This document shows positions 33,676 through 42,898 of a DNA stretch of 64,000 nt, piece by piece; within the stretch, counting starts at the first letter, position 1; the number at the start of each line of letters is the position of its first letter. Location: assembly GCF_002419815.1 (NCBI RefSeq), contig NZ_DIGV01000051.1, forward strand, positions 17,361-81,360, read 5' to 3'. The DNA is from Brevundimonas sp. UBA5713 (GTDB lineage Bacteria; Pseudomonadota; Alphaproteobacteria; Caulobacterales; Caulobacteraceae). Both the position numbers and the translations under genes were made by a program. The notes below the pieces were generated by a model. That model did no database searches. It was not told where the DNA came from and worked only from the letters and a program-made list of their open reading frames with translations.

Positions 33676-34188
33676 TTAGAGGCGATGGCCGATGGATTCG
33701 ATCACGCCGCGCGCGTCATAGACCTCTGCACGGTTCGGCTTCTCGCCACGCCCCATGACGATTTCCAGCGTGGTGGAGGTGGCCGAGGGTCCGCTAAGGT
33801 TGAGGCCAACACCGACACCCACGCCCGAGGTCGACCAGCCGCCGTAACGACCACCGCCCGCGCCAATGGAAACGTTCCGGCGTACGCCACCGGCACTGTC
33901 AGGACGGCCGTCGATCCAGCGCTGGGTCACCTCGAACCAGTCATAGCCACGCTCTGCCGTCAGCTGCGCCGCGCGATATAGCGCGCGGTCGGCCACCGGC
34001 CCTGCCGCGCCAACACCGTTGTAGGACACGCGGAAACGGTTGGTCTCGATCTGCTGCTCGGCATAGCCCTGTCCGCGCGCACCCATCTGCGGCCCATAAG
34101 GTGCAAGGCTGGCACAGGCCGTCAGCGCCAGCGCCGACGCTGCCAGCATCGTGACGGTGATAGCTTTCTTACGGGACAGAATGGTCAT
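33676..34188 (-). CDS. CC0125/CC1285-type lipoprotein
   Basis: A 170-residue protein with a lipobox (ALALTACASL, Cys25 or so) after a hydrophobic signal. The mature part has NRFRVSYNGVGAAGP, ALYRAAQLTAERGYDWFEVTQRW and a Gly-rich centre with GVGVGVGLNL. This matches the Caulobacter CC0125/CC1285 family, of unknown function, known from several Caulobacterales (recalled, not searched). It ends 1 nt from the DUF2214 gene. Confidence 0.85.
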   Translation of the reverse strand: MTILSRKKAITVTMLAASALALTACASLAPYGPQMGARGQGYAEQQIETNRFRVSYNGVGAAGPVADRALYRAAQLTAERGYDWFEVTQRWIDGRPDSAGGVRRNVSIGAGGGRYGGWSTSGVGVGVGLNLSGPSATSTTLEIVMGRGEKPNRAEVYDARGVIESIGHRL

Positions 34189-34275
34189 GGCAGCCTCTCC
34201 GTAGGGATGTACAGCGTTCAGCGGTTAAGGGGTGGACATTGTTCCGCCGACAGCCTGAACGGTTGATGAAGGGAC

Positions 34276-35001
34276 TTAAAGCCCCGCCGCCGCCCGCAGC
34301 GCCGCAAAGTCTTCCGGCTCGGGTGCCTCAACCGTCGTGCGGCCTCCTTCGGGATGCGGGAAGGTCAGCTTTGCGGCATGCAGCATCAGGCGCGGCGCAC
34401 CACGGCCGGCAAAGGTCAATGCCCCGCCATAGCGCACATCGCCCACCAGCGGACGACCCACGTGGGCCATGTGAACGCGAAGCTGATGCATACGCCCCGT
34501 CAGCGGCTCCAGCTCCACCACCGCGCCCTCTTCATTGGCGGCCAGCGTGCGATAGCGGCTCTGGGAGGCCTGTGCGCCCTCTGCGTCATCGGCCACCACG
34601 CGCATATAGGCCTCGCGGCCGATTTCCTCGCGGCGCAGGGCGGCTTCGATTGTTCCCTGACGCGGCTCGGGCGCAGCCGAGATAATGGCGCGATAGGTTT
34701 TCTGGAATTTACGGTCCTGCATGGCCTTGCCCAGGAAGCTGGCCGCAGGTTTGGTCTTGGCGATCAGGATCACGCCCGAGGTATCGCGGTCCAGGCGATG
34801 CACCAGTTCCGGACGCTTGCCGTTCGAGCGTTTGAACGCCCACAGCAGATCATCCAGCGTGTGGGCCTGAATGCGGCCGCCCTGACTGGACAGGCCCGAT
34901 GGCTTGTTCACCACCATCACGTGCGAGTCCTGAAACAGGACGAGCGACCGCATATAGGCGACTTCTTCGGGGGACAGGTCTAGGGGCTGGCGCTTACTCA
35001 T
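34276..35001 (-). CDS. RluA family pseudouridine synthase without S4 domain
   Basis: A 241-residue catalytic-only protein with VHRLDRDTSGVILIA (catalytic Asp in RLD), LTGRMHQLRVHMAHVG and the substrate loop SGLSSQGG. The missing S4 domain and short length recall RluA/TruC-like enzymes acting on tRNA and 23S rRNA. Together with the RluC-type (31699) and RluB/F-type (26059) enzymes, three rRNA/tRNA pseudouridylases occur within 9 kb; they are not in one operon. ATG 35001; downstream lies the lipoprotein gene, 87 nt away. Confidence 0.92.
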   Translation of the reverse strand: MSKRQPLDLSPEEVAYMRSLVLFQDSHVMVVNKPSGLSSQGGRIQAHTLDDLLWAFKRSNGKRPELVHRLDRDTSGVILIAKTKPAASFLGKAMQDRKFQKTYRAIISAAPEPRQGTIEAALRREEIGREAYMRVVADDAEGAQASQSRYRTLAANEEGAVVELEPLTGRMHQLRVHMAHVGRPLVGDVRYGGALTFAGRGAPRLMLHAAKLTFPHPEGGRTTVEAPEPEDFAALRAAAGL

Positions 35002-35041
35002 GGCGCGCTCTTAGCCCAGCCGCCCGCTCCGGTCGATTGGC

Positions 35042-35473
35042 TCAGCGGATAATGCCGCGTTTACGGGCGAAGTGGGCGTAAACAATAGATGCCGCCGCCA
35101 CTGCGATCACCGCAATCGCCGCAATCAGGGTGCCATTGCCGAACACGGCGCGAGCATTGCTCAGCACCTGCATGAACAAGATGTTGACCAGAATGGCGAT
35201 CAGGCTGGCGACGAAGGCATTAAGGGCCAGCCGACGACGCAGCAGCAGCATCAGCGCCCCCAACACGCCGGTCCACACACCCACGCCAAAGGCCACCTCT
35301 ACCCACATGGGCTGGGCAATGATGAACTGCACCTGCTCCATGGTCAGATTGCCCCAATAGCTGTCGCTGCGGGTGACCTGCCGATACCATTGGAAGGCAC
35401 CAAAGCCGTTCCACAACAGGGTAGCGGCCCCCACGGCCCACAGGTGCCAAGGTGCTTTTGCGTGACCGTTCAT
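35042..35473 (-). CDS. Small membrane protein, paralogue of the one at 35632
   Basis: A 143-residue inner-membrane protein with about four helices. It shares the opening PWHLW, then LLWNGFGAF, and mid-loop W-x-x-A-P/V-x-G-V-W-x-G-V-L-G with the protein at 35632-36084, so the two are a tandem duplicate. Function unknown. Its start overlaps a short upstream frame by 4 nt (see 35470). Confidence 0.85.
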   Translation of the reverse strand: MNGHAKAPWHLWAVGAATLLWNGFGAFQWYRQVTRSDSYWGNLTMEQVQFIIAQPMWVEVAFGVGVWTGVLGALMLLLRRRLALNAFVASLIAILVNILFMQVLSNARAVFGNGTLIAAIAVIAVAAASIVYAHFARKRGIIR

Positions 35474-35625
35474 AGGTTTAGTTCCCCGCCATAAGTTGCC
35501 GCCTCACTTAGGGCAGTCGCAAGCCGTTTGGCAATGCGGCTTAGCCGCGCCATGCGCGACAGCCGCTTGCGCAGGCCCTCGCCCGCAACCTTCAGCCAGA
35601 TCCGCTCGCTGTTTTCGGTATGCAA
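35470..35625 (-). CDS. Possible small basic protein (51 aa) between the paralogues
   Basis: A TTG-initiated frame of 51 codons lies between the two paralogous membrane genes. Its stop overlaps the start of the next gene as ATGA. The product is a basic, amphipathic-helix-like sequence (E-N-S-E-R-I-W-L-K-V then R-K-R-L-S-R-M-A-R-L). Third codon positions are mostly G or C, as in real genes here. The weak point is the start, which has no clear ribosome site. Real but undetected, or a remnant, are both possible. Confidence 0.4.
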   Translation of the reverse strand: MHTENSERIWLKVAGEGLRKRLSRMARLSRIAKRLATALSEAATYGGELNL

Positions 35626-35631
35626 TGGCCG

Positions 35632-36084
35632 CTATAACAGGACCGTGCGTCGCTTCATCCAATAGGCATAGAGAAGCAAAAACACCGCAATGCCGATGAT
35701 CACATAGGGCATATAGGCCCCAACGCCCTGGGGCACAGCCTCGGACGGAGGCGGAAAGATTGCCAAGGTGACGATGTTACTGCCGACGGCTCCCAGCAAA
35801 GACAGCACATAGGCCCAGACGGACCAGCGCTTTCGCGCAAGCAAACCCAGAGAACCTAGAACACCCGCCCATACCCCCAAGGCCCATGGCGCATAAAGCC
35901 AGCTCGGCATGGTGCCCAGATACTGGACTGTGGCCTCGTTCATGCCCACGCTGCGCAGATATTCGGCACCGCGCGTGAAAGTCATTGTAAAATCGAACGC
36001 ACCGAAACCGTTCCACAGCAGTGCCAGAACACCGACAAGCCATAGATGCCACGGCGTGGACTGCCGTTTGAGAATATTCGCCAT
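35632..36084 (-). CDS. Small membrane protein, paralogue of the one at 35042
   Basis: A 150-residue protein with four helices (about 12-30, 57-78, 86-103, 121-140). It opens with PWHLWLVGVLALLWNGFGAF, matching the paralogue, and has an ALGVWAGVLGSLG loop. No ligand or enzyme motif is visible. The pair is followed by an RluA-type gene on the same strand and preceded by rarA across 81 nt. Confidence 0.85.
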   Translation of the reverse strand: MANILKRQSTPWHLWLVGVLALLWNGFGAFDFTMTFTRGAEYLRSVGMNEATVQYLGTMPSWLYAPWALGVWAGVLGSLGLLARKRWSVWAYVLSLLGAVGSNIVTLAIFPPPSEAVPQGVGAYMPYVIIGIAVFLLLYAYWMKRRTVLL

Positions 36085-36164
36085 CAGTCCCTCCCAAGAT
36101 TGAAAGCTATGGCGATCTCACTCCGGTTGAGAAATCTAGCAAGCTAAATCTTGGCGAGTTTTGT

Positions 36165-37511
36165 CTACTGCCTACCGAAGTCGTCATCTTCTTCGGCAGA
36201 ACCGGCCTTCTGTGCCTGAATGCGGGACCGCATCTGGGCCCAGCGTTCCATGCGCATTTTGACCTTTTCCTCATGCCCCTCGCCTTTCGGTCGATAGAAG
36301 CTCTGGCGCGGCATGCCGTCAGGGAAGAAGTTGTCGCCGGAAAAGCCCTCGGGCGTATCTGGGTCGTAGTTGTAACCCTTGCCGTAGCCCAGTTCCTTCA
36401 TCAGCTTGGTCGGGGCGTTACGGATATGGGCGGGCGGGATCAGCGAGCCTGTCTCGGCAGCCGCCTTACGCGCAGCCTTATAGGCTTGATAGACGCCGAC
36501 GGACTTGGGCGCGGTGGTCAGATGCACCACGCACTGCGCCAGTGCCAGCTCCCCCTCGGGGCTACCAAGGAAGTCATAGGTATCCTTGGCGGCATTGGCG
36601 ACGAGGATGGACAGCGGATCGGCCTCGCCGATGTCTTCCACCGCCATACGCACTAAGCGACGGGCGATAAACAGCGGGTCCTCACCCCCGTGCAACATCC
36701 GTGCGAACCAGTACAGCGCCGCATCCACGTCCGACCCCCGCACCGACTTATGCAGGGCCGAAATCAGGTTGTAGTGCTCTTCGCGGTTCTTGTCGTAGGC
36801 AGGGGCGCGCTTTTGCAGGATGGCGGCCATGCCTTGCACATCCAGCTGTTCCCCCTCGGCCAGATTGAACAGCACCTCCACCATGGTCAGCAGATAGCGG
36901 CCGTCACCATCGGCCATGGTGAACAGGGCCTCGCGCACTTCGGGCAGCAGGGGTAGCGGTTGACCCATATGCTCTTCGGCGCGGACCAGCAGCTTTTCCA
37001 TCGCCGCATCGTCCAAGCGCTTCAGCACATAGACCTGCGACCGCGACAGCAAGGCGCCGTTCAGTTCAAAGCTGGGGTTCTCGGTCGTCGCCCCGACCAG
37101 CGTCACGATCCCCGCCTCGACGAAGGGCAGGAAACCGTCCTGCTGGGCGCGGTTGAAGCGATGGATTTCGTCGACGAATAACAGGACCGAACGGCCAGAC
37201 GCGCGAATGGCCTTGGCCTGTTCAAACGCCTTCTTCAGATCGGCCACGCCCGAGAACACGGCGCTGATCTGCATATATTCATAGCCCGCCGCCTTGGCGA
37301 GCAAGCGGGCGATGGTGGTCTTTCCGGTACCGGGCGGTCCCCACAGGATCATGGAGCCCAGACGCCCTGCCGCCGTCATGCGACGGATCGGCCCGCCTTC
37401 GCCCAGCAGATGGTCCTGCCCCACCACTTCATCCAAGGTGGTCGGGCGCAGACGGTCGGCCAGAGGGGCGTCAGGCGGATGGATGCCGGCGGCTTCGAAC
37501 AGATCACTCAT
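36165..37511 (-). CDS. rarA: Replication-associated recombination protein RarA (MgsA)
   Basis: A 448-residue AAA+ ATPase of the clamp-loader family. Walker A is GPPGTGKTT, Walker B LFVDEIHRFN, sensor 1 GATTENPSF and arginine finger after SRSQVYVL. The C-terminal tetramerisation region has YALYWFARMLHGGEDP and later HNPTKLMKELGYGKGYNY-like text. RarA acts at stalled replication forks. Single gene; DUF-type neighbours. ATG 37511. Confidence 0.97.
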   Translation of the reverse strand: MSDLFEAAGIHPPDAPLADRLRPTTLDEVVGQDHLLGEGGPIRRMTAAGRLGSMILWGPPGTGKTTIARLLAKAAGYEYMQISAVFSGVADLKKAFEQAKAIRASGRSVLLFVDEIHRFNRAQQDGFLPFVEAGIVTLVGATTENPSFELNGALLSRSQVYVLKRLDDAAMEKLLVRAEEHMGQPLPLLPEVREALFTMADGDGRYLLTMVEVLFNLAEGEQLDVQGMAAILQKRAPAYDKNREEHYNLISALHKSVRGSDVDAALYWFARMLHGGEDPLFIARRLVRMAVEDIGEADPLSILVANAAKDTYDFLGSPEGELALAQCVVHLTTAPKSVGVYQAYKAARKAAAETGSLIPPAHIRNAPTKLMKELGYGKGYNYDPDTPEGFSGDNFFPDGMPRQSFYRPKGEGHEEKVKMRMERWAQMRSRIQAQKAGSAEEDDDFGRQ

Positions 37512-37563
37512 GACCCATCCATAAGCCGTCCGGCATCCGATTTCACCTAGTTAGGGCCAGTGG

Positions 37564-38943
37564 TTAAGGTATGCGACCGTTCAGGGCGCGGCCACCGCGC
37601 AGGATCACCAGCTCCGAGCCGCGTGCGGCACGGCCCAGTGCCTCGACCGAGGTCACAGCGCGACCGTCAATCGACTGGATCACATCATTGGGACGCAGAC
37701 CGATGCGGTGGGCGATGCTGCCGCGCTGGATACCCGTGATGAAGATGCCGCGCAGGAACGGATCGCCACCCATACGGTCCGCACGCGCGGGGTTCAGCGC
37801 AAAGCCCGACACACCGGCCAGAGCGCCCTGCCCCACGGTCTCGCCACGGCCCACCTCGGCATCGCCCGGCAGGGTGGTAACGCGGGCATTCAACGTCTGG
37901 GCGCGACCGTCGCGCAATACCCCGACACTGACGGTGTCGTTCGGCGCGCGGGTGCCGATGCGATAGTTCAGACCGCCTTGGTCATTGATCTCGGCACCGT
38001 CGATGGTGGTGATCACGTCACCCACCTGTAGACCGGCACGGGCTGCCGGCCCGCCGTCATAGATGTCGGTGATCAGAATGCCTTGCGGACGCTCCAGTCC
38101 CAGGCTGCGCGCCATGTCGGCGGTAACCGGATCCCCCTTCACGCCCAGCCACGGGCGCACGACCTGCGTCTGGCCGCCGACCGCTGAGTCCAGCACGCGT
38201 TTCACCATGGCCGCTGGCACAGCAAAGCCGACGCCCGAGGCACCGCCGCTGCGGCTGAAGATGGCGGTGTTGATGCCGATCAGCTCGCCATCCATGTCCA
38301 CCAGCGCCCCGCCCGAGTTACCGGGGTTGATCGGAGCGTCGGTCTGGATGAAGGAGCCCGCATCCGAAATGCCGGTGTCAGTGCGGTTCAGGGCCGAGAT
38401 AATGCCGTTGGTCACGGTCTGGCCCACGCCGAACGGGTTACCGATCGCCAGCACCAGATCGCCGACCTGTTGTTCTTCCTGGTCGTCAATGCGGATGACC
38501 GGCAACTCGCCCGATACGTCTTCCAACTGAAGGACGGCAATATCGCTGCGCTCATCGGCCAACAGCACGCGGGCAGGAAATTCGCGGCGGTCGTTCAGGG
38601 TGACGCGGATCTCGCGCATGCCCTTCACCACGTGGGCGTTGGTAACCACAATGCCATCGGGGCGCACGATCACGCCCGAACCGATAGAGCCGGTCTGGCG
38701 GGCCGTCGGAATACCCCAGAACGGGTCGCGTCCCTGCTGTACTCCGCGCGCGGCGATGTTCACCACAGCAGGCGCGGCAATGCGGACAACCGGCGCAAAG
38801 CTGGTCTTCAGCGCGCCAGCATCGGTGGGCGCGATACGCGGTTGGGCTTCATTGAAGACGCCTTCCTGCGCCTTGGTGGGCTGGGGCTGACCGCAGGCCG
38901 CCAACAGCAGCGTCGCGGCGATGGCAAGATGTGTGGCTTTCAT
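37564..38943 (-). CDS. HtrA/DegP-like serine protease, predicted lipoprotein
   Basis: This 459-residue protein begins with a lipobox (LLLAACGQ). Then comes a trypsin-like domain with His in VVTNAHVVKG, Asp in DIAVLQLE and Ser in PGNSGGALV. Two PDZ domains follow (about 250-340 and 380-450), the second ending in the loop region GRALNGRIP. Lipid-anchored HtrA would work in the periplasm on misfolded envelope proteins. ATG 38943 has GGGAAACG upstream; a hairpin (39020-39056) lies in the leader. Confidence 0.93.
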   Translation of the reverse strand: MKATHLAIAATLLLAACGQPQPTKAQEGVFNEAQPRIAPTDAGALKTSFAPVVRIAAPAVVNIAARGVQQGRDPFWGIPTARQTGSIGSGVIVRPDGIVVTNAHVVKGMREIRVTLNDRREFPARVLLADERSDIAVLQLEDVSGELPVIRIDDQEEQQVGDLVLAIGNPFGVGQTVTNGIISALNRTDTGISDAGSFIQTDAPINPGNSGGALVDMDGELIGINTAIFSRSGGASGVGFAVPAAMVKRVLDSAVGGQTQVVRPWLGVKGDPVTADMARSLGLERPQGILITDIYDGGPAARAGLQVGDVITTIDGAEINDQGGLNYRIGTRAPNDTVSVGVLRDGRAQTLNARVTTLPGDAEVGRGETVGQGALAGVSGFALNPARADRMGGDPFLRGIFITGIQRGSIAHRIGLRPNDVIQSIDGRAVTSVEALGRAARGSELVILRGGRALNGRIP

Positions 38944-39019
38944 CGTTTCCCGTTAATTTCCAAATCTGCCCTTAGAACACAGCGCTACTCGGCACCGGCT
39001 TTTGGACAGGATCAAGGCA

Positions 39020-39056
39020 CAACCCCGTCCATAGCCAAGCAAAGCTATGGGGGTTG
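39020..39056. repeat. Nested inverted repeat upstream of the HtrA-like gene
   Basis: CAACCCC pairs with GGGGTTG outside and CCATAGC with GCTATGG inside, around an 8-nt loop. It lies 77 nt upstream of the protease start and after the terminator of the upstream gene. It could be a second terminator or a leader structure; no strong T-run follows. Confidence 0.5.
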
Positions 39057-39115
39057 ATTTGGACATGCCACACGGCATTTCAAGCCGTTAGTCAGATCTG
39101 CCTGCCCAAGAAACG

Positions 39116-39146
39116 CAAAACGGGCGGCACCGTTCAGAGCCGCCCG
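39116..39146 (-). terminator. Intrinsic terminator of the phosphatase-like gene
   Basis: CGGGCGGC (39121-39128) pairs with GCCGCCCG (39139-39146). The T-run of the minus strand is AAAA at 39117-39120. It follows the stop of the minus-strand gene at 39176. Confidence 0.85.
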
Positions 39147-39175
39147 TTCATTATTTTCACCGTGTCGCCCGCACC

Positions 39176-40432
39176 TTAGCGCTGCATCACCGGCAGGGTG
39201 TCGTCCGGATTGCCGTCGCCCTTGGGCACTTCGATCCCCAGCAGGCGACCCAGCAGCGGCTGTACGTCGACGCTGTCCAGATTTTCAAGACGGCGATTCC
39301 GGGCCACACCCGGACCATGGGCAATGAACACGGCCTGCATATCGGCCAGCGCGTTGTCATAGCCGTGCGCCCCACCCGGACGGGTCACCGCGCGAGCGCG
39401 CGTGCCGATCAGCCAGTTCGGCGCAGCCAGACAGACAAAGTCCGTCACACGGCGGTGGGTGCCCAGTGCAAAGCGCGCTGGCACCTCGGCCTTGCGCCAG
39501 CATTCCATCTTGTCATGCGGCTTCAACAGGCCCGCTGCCGCCTCGCCCTCGCGACCTTCCACGGCGTTGATAAAAGCGACCGGACCCGAATAGACGATGC
39601 TCAAGGCCGACACGTCCATCGTATCGTCCAGATAGCTCACGCGCTCTGGCGAGGTCTCGGCCATACCGTGGTCCGACACCACGATGACGATGGTGTTGCT
39701 GTCCAGACCGCGAGCCGCCAGCTGCGCCATCAGATATCCGATGGAGGCATCGGTCTGGCGGATGGCGTCATGCACCTGATCGGAGTTCGGGCCGTGATGG
39801 TGGCCCATGGTATCGACCAGATCGAAATACAGCGTGCCCAGACGCGGGCGCTGCTCCTGCGGCAGGTCAAACCACGACATAAGCGTATCGACGCGGGCAT
39901 TACCCCGCATGGACTGGTCAAACGGCACCCAGTGCGACGGACGCACGCCGCGCACAGCAGCTTCCGAGCCCGGCCAGAACATGGTGCCGGTCTTGATGCC
40001 CGCATTCTCTGCCGTCACCCAGATCGGCTCCCCATCGTCCCACCAGCGGCGGTCCGTCACAGCGGCCTTGCTGCCCAGCGAGAAGCTGCCCAGTTCGGCG
40101 TCGCGGATATTGTTGCCGACGATGCCATGGCGGTCCGGATGCAGGCCCGTCACCAGCGTATAGTGGTTGGGGAAGGTCACCGTCGGGAAGGACGGCTTCA
40201 TCGGCCCCCACGCGCCCTCGGTGGCCAGTCTGGACAGGTTGGGGGTCAGGCCACGGTCCAGATAATCCGGACGGAAGCCATCGATGGAGATCAGAATGAC
40301 ATTCGGCTGTGCGACCGCCGCCGCTTGCACGTCCGGCGCGGTCTCGACCGGCCCCGTCGCACAGGCCCCAAGGGCCAGACTGGCCCCCATGGCCGATGTG
40401 ATCAGAAGACGGCGCAAAGCAGAAGACATCAT
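39176..40432 (-). CDS. Nucleotide pyrophosphatase/phosphodiesterase-like lipoprotein (alkaline phosphatase superfamily)
   Basis: A 418-residue protein. After a lipobox (SLALGACATG) the alkaline-phosphatase-superfamily core begins with LISIDGFRPDYLD (metal Asp), then TVTFPNHYTLVTG (catalytic Thr), GHHHGPN and SDHGMAE (metal-binding). It resembles the ENPP family, which cleaves nucleotides or phosphodiesters outside the cytoplasm. Substrate unknown. GGGGAGAGAAG precedes ATG 40432 (or 40429). Terminator at 39116-39146. Confidence 0.92.
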   Translation of the reverse strand: MMSSALRRLLITSAMGASLALGACATGPVETAPDVQAAAVAQPNVILISIDGFRPDYLDRGLTPNLSRLATEGAWGPMKPSFPTVTFPNHYTLVTGLHPDRHGIVGNNIRDAELGSFSLGSKAAVTDRRWWDDGEPIWVTAENAGIKTGTMFWPGSEAAVRGVRPSHWVPFDQSMRGNARVDTLMSWFDLPQEQRPRLGTLYFDLVDTMGHHHGPNSDQVHDAIRQTDASIGYLMAQLAARGLDSNTIVIVVSDHGMAETSPERVSYLDDTMDVSALSIVYSGPVAFINAVEGREGEAAAGLLKPHDKMECWRKAEVPARFALGTHRRVTDFVCLAAPNWLIGTRARAVTRPGGAHGYDNALADMQAVFIAHGPGVARNRRLENLDSVDVQPLLGRLLGIEVPKGDGNPDDTLPVMQR

Positions 40433-40546
40433 CGGATCTTCTCTCCCCAAGACTGAAAACTGGTAATGGCAGGCACAGCTAGGCTGTTTCCGTGACAGGT
40501 GAAAGACAGGCTTGCGCATTTAGATGCAGGAATACACTCTGCCCAT

Positions 40547-41485
40547 ATGAACGCCGTTATCGCCATAGAGCGACTGACCAAAACCTTTGGCAATGTGCGG
40601 GCTCTGGATGGGCTGTCGCTCGAGATCCCGCAAGGTGGCGTCTACGGCATTCTTGGTCCGAACGGCGCGGGTAAATCCACTCTTTTCCGCATTCTGCTGG
40701 GCCTGATCGAACCCAGCGAAGGGCGCGCCGAGGTGCTGGGATTTCCGGTACGCACACCCGAAACCCTGCGGCGCATGGGCTCCATGATCGAGACGCCGCG
40801 CTATCCGCCTTACATGACGGCGCGTGAATCGCTGCAATGGCTGGCGCTGGCCCACGGAATGGGCCAGACCGCGGCCATCGATCCATGGCTGGAACGCGTG
40901 GGCCTGACCGAAGCGGCAGATCGCAAGGTGCGCGGCTTTTCGGTCGGCATGTTGCAACGCCTCGGCGTTGCCGCTGCCCTGATGACCGGCCCCGAGGTCG
41001 TGATTCTCGACGAACCCACCAGCGGCATGGACCCGAACGGCATTCAGGACATGCGCGCCCTGATCCGCAGTCTGGCCGACGATGACGGCGTGACCGTGGT
41101 CATCGCCAGCCACCAACTGCTGGAAGTGCAGAAAATCTGCGACCGCGTGGCCATCTTCAATCGCGGCAAACTGGCCGCCGAGGGGTTGGTTTCGGAACTG
41201 ACGGCAGAGACCGAATATCTGCGTCTGGCCGCCTCGCCGCTACAGCGCGTGGCCGAGATTGTCGGTGAGTCTGGCACGATTGTGGGCGATGCCATCAACA
41301 TCAACATCCGCCGTCAGGACACACCGGCCCTGATCGCCCATCTGGTGTCGCAGGATATTGCCGTCATGGAGGCCCGCTGGATCGGTGCCGACCTCGAGGC
41401 CGTGTTTATGAGCCAGACCGCCGGCGCGGAGCCTCCCCTGCCCCCGACTGAAACTGTCACCCGCGAGGCCCCTCATGCTGATTGA
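40547..41485 (+). CDS. ABC transporter ATP-binding protein
   Basis: A 312-residue ABC-2 type ATPase: Walker A GPNGAGKST, signature FSVGMLQR (an LSGGQ variant common in export ATPases), Walker B VVILDEPTSGMDP, H-switch ASHQLLEVQ. A C-terminal extension of about 80 residues follows. It pairs with the permease at 41475, the frames overlapping by 11 nt. Cargo is unknown. ATG 40547 is preferred to an upstream start at 40499, since the ATPase strand begins right after it. Confidence 0.94.
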   Translation: MNAVIAIERLTKTFGNVRALDGLSLEIPQGGVYGILGPNGAGKSTLFRILLGLIEPSEGRAEVLGFPVRTPETLRRMGSMIETPRYPPYMTARESLQWLALAHGMGQTAAIDPWLERVGLTEAADRKVRGFSVGMLQRLGVAAALMTGPEVVILDEPTSGMDPNGIQDMRALIRSLADDDGVTVVIASHQLLEVQKICDRVAIFNRGKLAAEGLVSELTAETEYLRLAASPLQRVAEIVGESGTIVGDAININIRRQDTPALIAHLVSQDIAVMEARWIGADLEAVFMSQTAGAEPPLPPTETVTREAPHAD

Positions 41486-42323
41486 TGCCATTCGCGCCGA
41501 GCTGTGGCGGTTCTGGCATAACGGCACCGCCATATTCTGGGGGCTGTTCTTCATTCCGCTCAGCGGCTTTGTCGTTGGCGTCTTCTGGCGGCACTATCTG
41601 GGCGGCAAGATTGTTCAGGCACGAGAGGCGCTGGTGCCCGGTTTCGATGCTGCGCCCAAGGTCATGGTGCTGGGCGATAAACTGGTCGACAAAACTGCCA
41701 GCCTTGCCGACCCCGGTCTGATCGCCTTCTTCCTGATCGCCGCCGCAGCCCTGTTTGCCAGCGATTATCGATGGGAGACGTGGCGTCTGATCCGCCCGCG
41801 CAACAGCCGCCAGAACCAGATTTTGGGTAAGGCCCTCGCCATGGCTGCCGTGGCGTTGGTGCCGCTTCTGTGCGTGCTGCTGGGCGAGGCCATGGGCCAG
41901 ATCATCAATGCCACATTGGACCGCACGCGCATCGCCATCGGCTTCAAGGGCGACCATTTCATCGCCAGTCTGGGGCTGATCGGGCTGGCATGGTGGCGGG
42001 TGTGTCAGTTCGCCCTGCTAGCTCTGGCCACAGCGGTTGTCACACGCTCCGTGGCCGCCAGCCTGCTGGTGCCCTTGGCCATCGGCGTAGGGCTGTTCAT
42101 GCTCCAGCGCATGACCGGCTTCTTCGGCTGGACGCCGACTGACTGGTCAACCCTGCTGGCTTTCCCTGCCGTGGGTTTCGAACACCTACAGTCGGCGATT
42201 ATGGGGGCCAAGGTACAGGGGCTGGTGGTGGTCAAATCCCTGCTAGGTATCGTGCTGTGGACTGCGGCTCCCTTGGCACTGGCCCTCTATGTGTTCGACA
42301 ATCAGGACCTGTCGAAGGAATAG
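41475..42323 (+). CDS. ABC-2 type transporter permease
   Basis: A 282-residue protein with six hydrophobic segments. The layout is an N-terminal helix (15-40), a long periplasmic loop (about 45-80), then five helices, with the last at 253-273. The charged cytoplasmic stretch RWETWRLIRPRNSRQN is typical of ABC-2 permeases. It overlaps the ATPase gene and is translated with it. Function likely export of a lipid, toxin or copper-like compound (unspecified). Confidence 0.9.
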   Translation: MLIDAIRAELWRFWHNGTAIFWGLFFIPLSGFVVGVFWRHYLGGKIVQAREALVPGFDAAPKVMVLGDKLVDKTASLADPGLIAFFLIAAAALFASDYRWETWRLIRPRNSRQNQILGKALAMAAVALVPLLCVLLGEAMGQIINATLDRTRIAIGFKGDHFIASLGLIGLAWWRVCQFALLALATAVVTRSVAASLLVPLAIGVGLFMLQRMTGFFGWTPTDWSTLLAFPAVGFEHLQSAIMGAKVQGLVVVKSLLGIVLWTAAPLALALYVFDNQDLSKE

Positions 42324-42326
42324 CCC

Positions 42327-42794
42327 CTACAGCCTCAGTTCCATGAACACATCCGCCCGCGCATAGGGCGTGTCCCGCTGAGGCAGATAGACAAAGCCGA
42401 ACTGCTCATAAAGGCGCAAGGCCGGTGCGAGACCGGAGTTGGTCTCAAGGTAAAGCCGCGTGCCCTTCAAAGCCTTGGCGCGCTCCACACAGGCCTGCAT
42501 CAACAGTTTGGACAAGCCCTTGCCGCGCGCGTCGGGCCGCACGGCCATTTTGGCCAGTTCAAAGCCGCCGTCATCCATCTTCATCAGGGCGCAGCAGCCG
42601 ACATAATCGCCTGCCCCGTCCTCGATGATGAAGATGTGCCCGCCCGCATCCAGCACCTGCCCTTGGGCGTCGCCAAGCACCTTGTGGTCCTTGGGCTCCA
42701 GCGCAAAGCCGCATTCAAGGATCCAGCCCTCGTTCAGGCTGCGCCATGCGGCGGCGTGTTCAGGGCGATAATCGGCTACGCGGTACTGGCTCAT
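42327..42794 (-). CDS. GNAT family acetyltransferase
   Basis: The 155-residue protein has the GNAT acetyl-CoA loop VRPDARGKGLSKLLMQ (Q/RxxGxG/A), preceded by strand GGFELAKMA and followed by YLETNSGLAPALRLYEQFGF. Substrate unknown. It converges with the permease gene (3 nt apart) and stands upstream of the rplQ terminator. Confidence 0.92.
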   Translation of the reverse strand: MSQYRVADYRPEHAAAWRSLNEGWILECGFALEPKDHKVLGDAQGQVLDAGGHIFIIEDGAGDYVGCCALMKMDDGGFELAKMAVRPDARGKGLSKLLMQACVERAKALKGTRLYLETNSGLAPALRLYEQFGFVYLPQRDTPYARADVFMELRL

Positions 42795-42834
42795 GCGCCG
42801 CTATATCTGCGGCCTAGCTCAGCCGTTCAAGCAC

Positions 42835-42864
42835 AAAAAAAGGCGGCCGGATAAACCGACCGCC
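42835..42864 (-). terminator. Terminator of the alpha operon (after rplQ)
   Basis: GGCGGCCGG (42842-42850) pairs with CCGACCGCC (42856-42864, one mismatch). On the minus strand it runs into TTTTTTT (42835-42841). Confidence 0.92.
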
Positions 42865-42898
42865 TTCTTCGAAAGCAGATGCTTTGTGGAAACGAAGC

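Noticed and set aside
39317..40456. 379-codon plus-strand frame opposite the phosphodiesterase-like gene
   Set aside because: Shadow of a recognised enzyme on the other strand.
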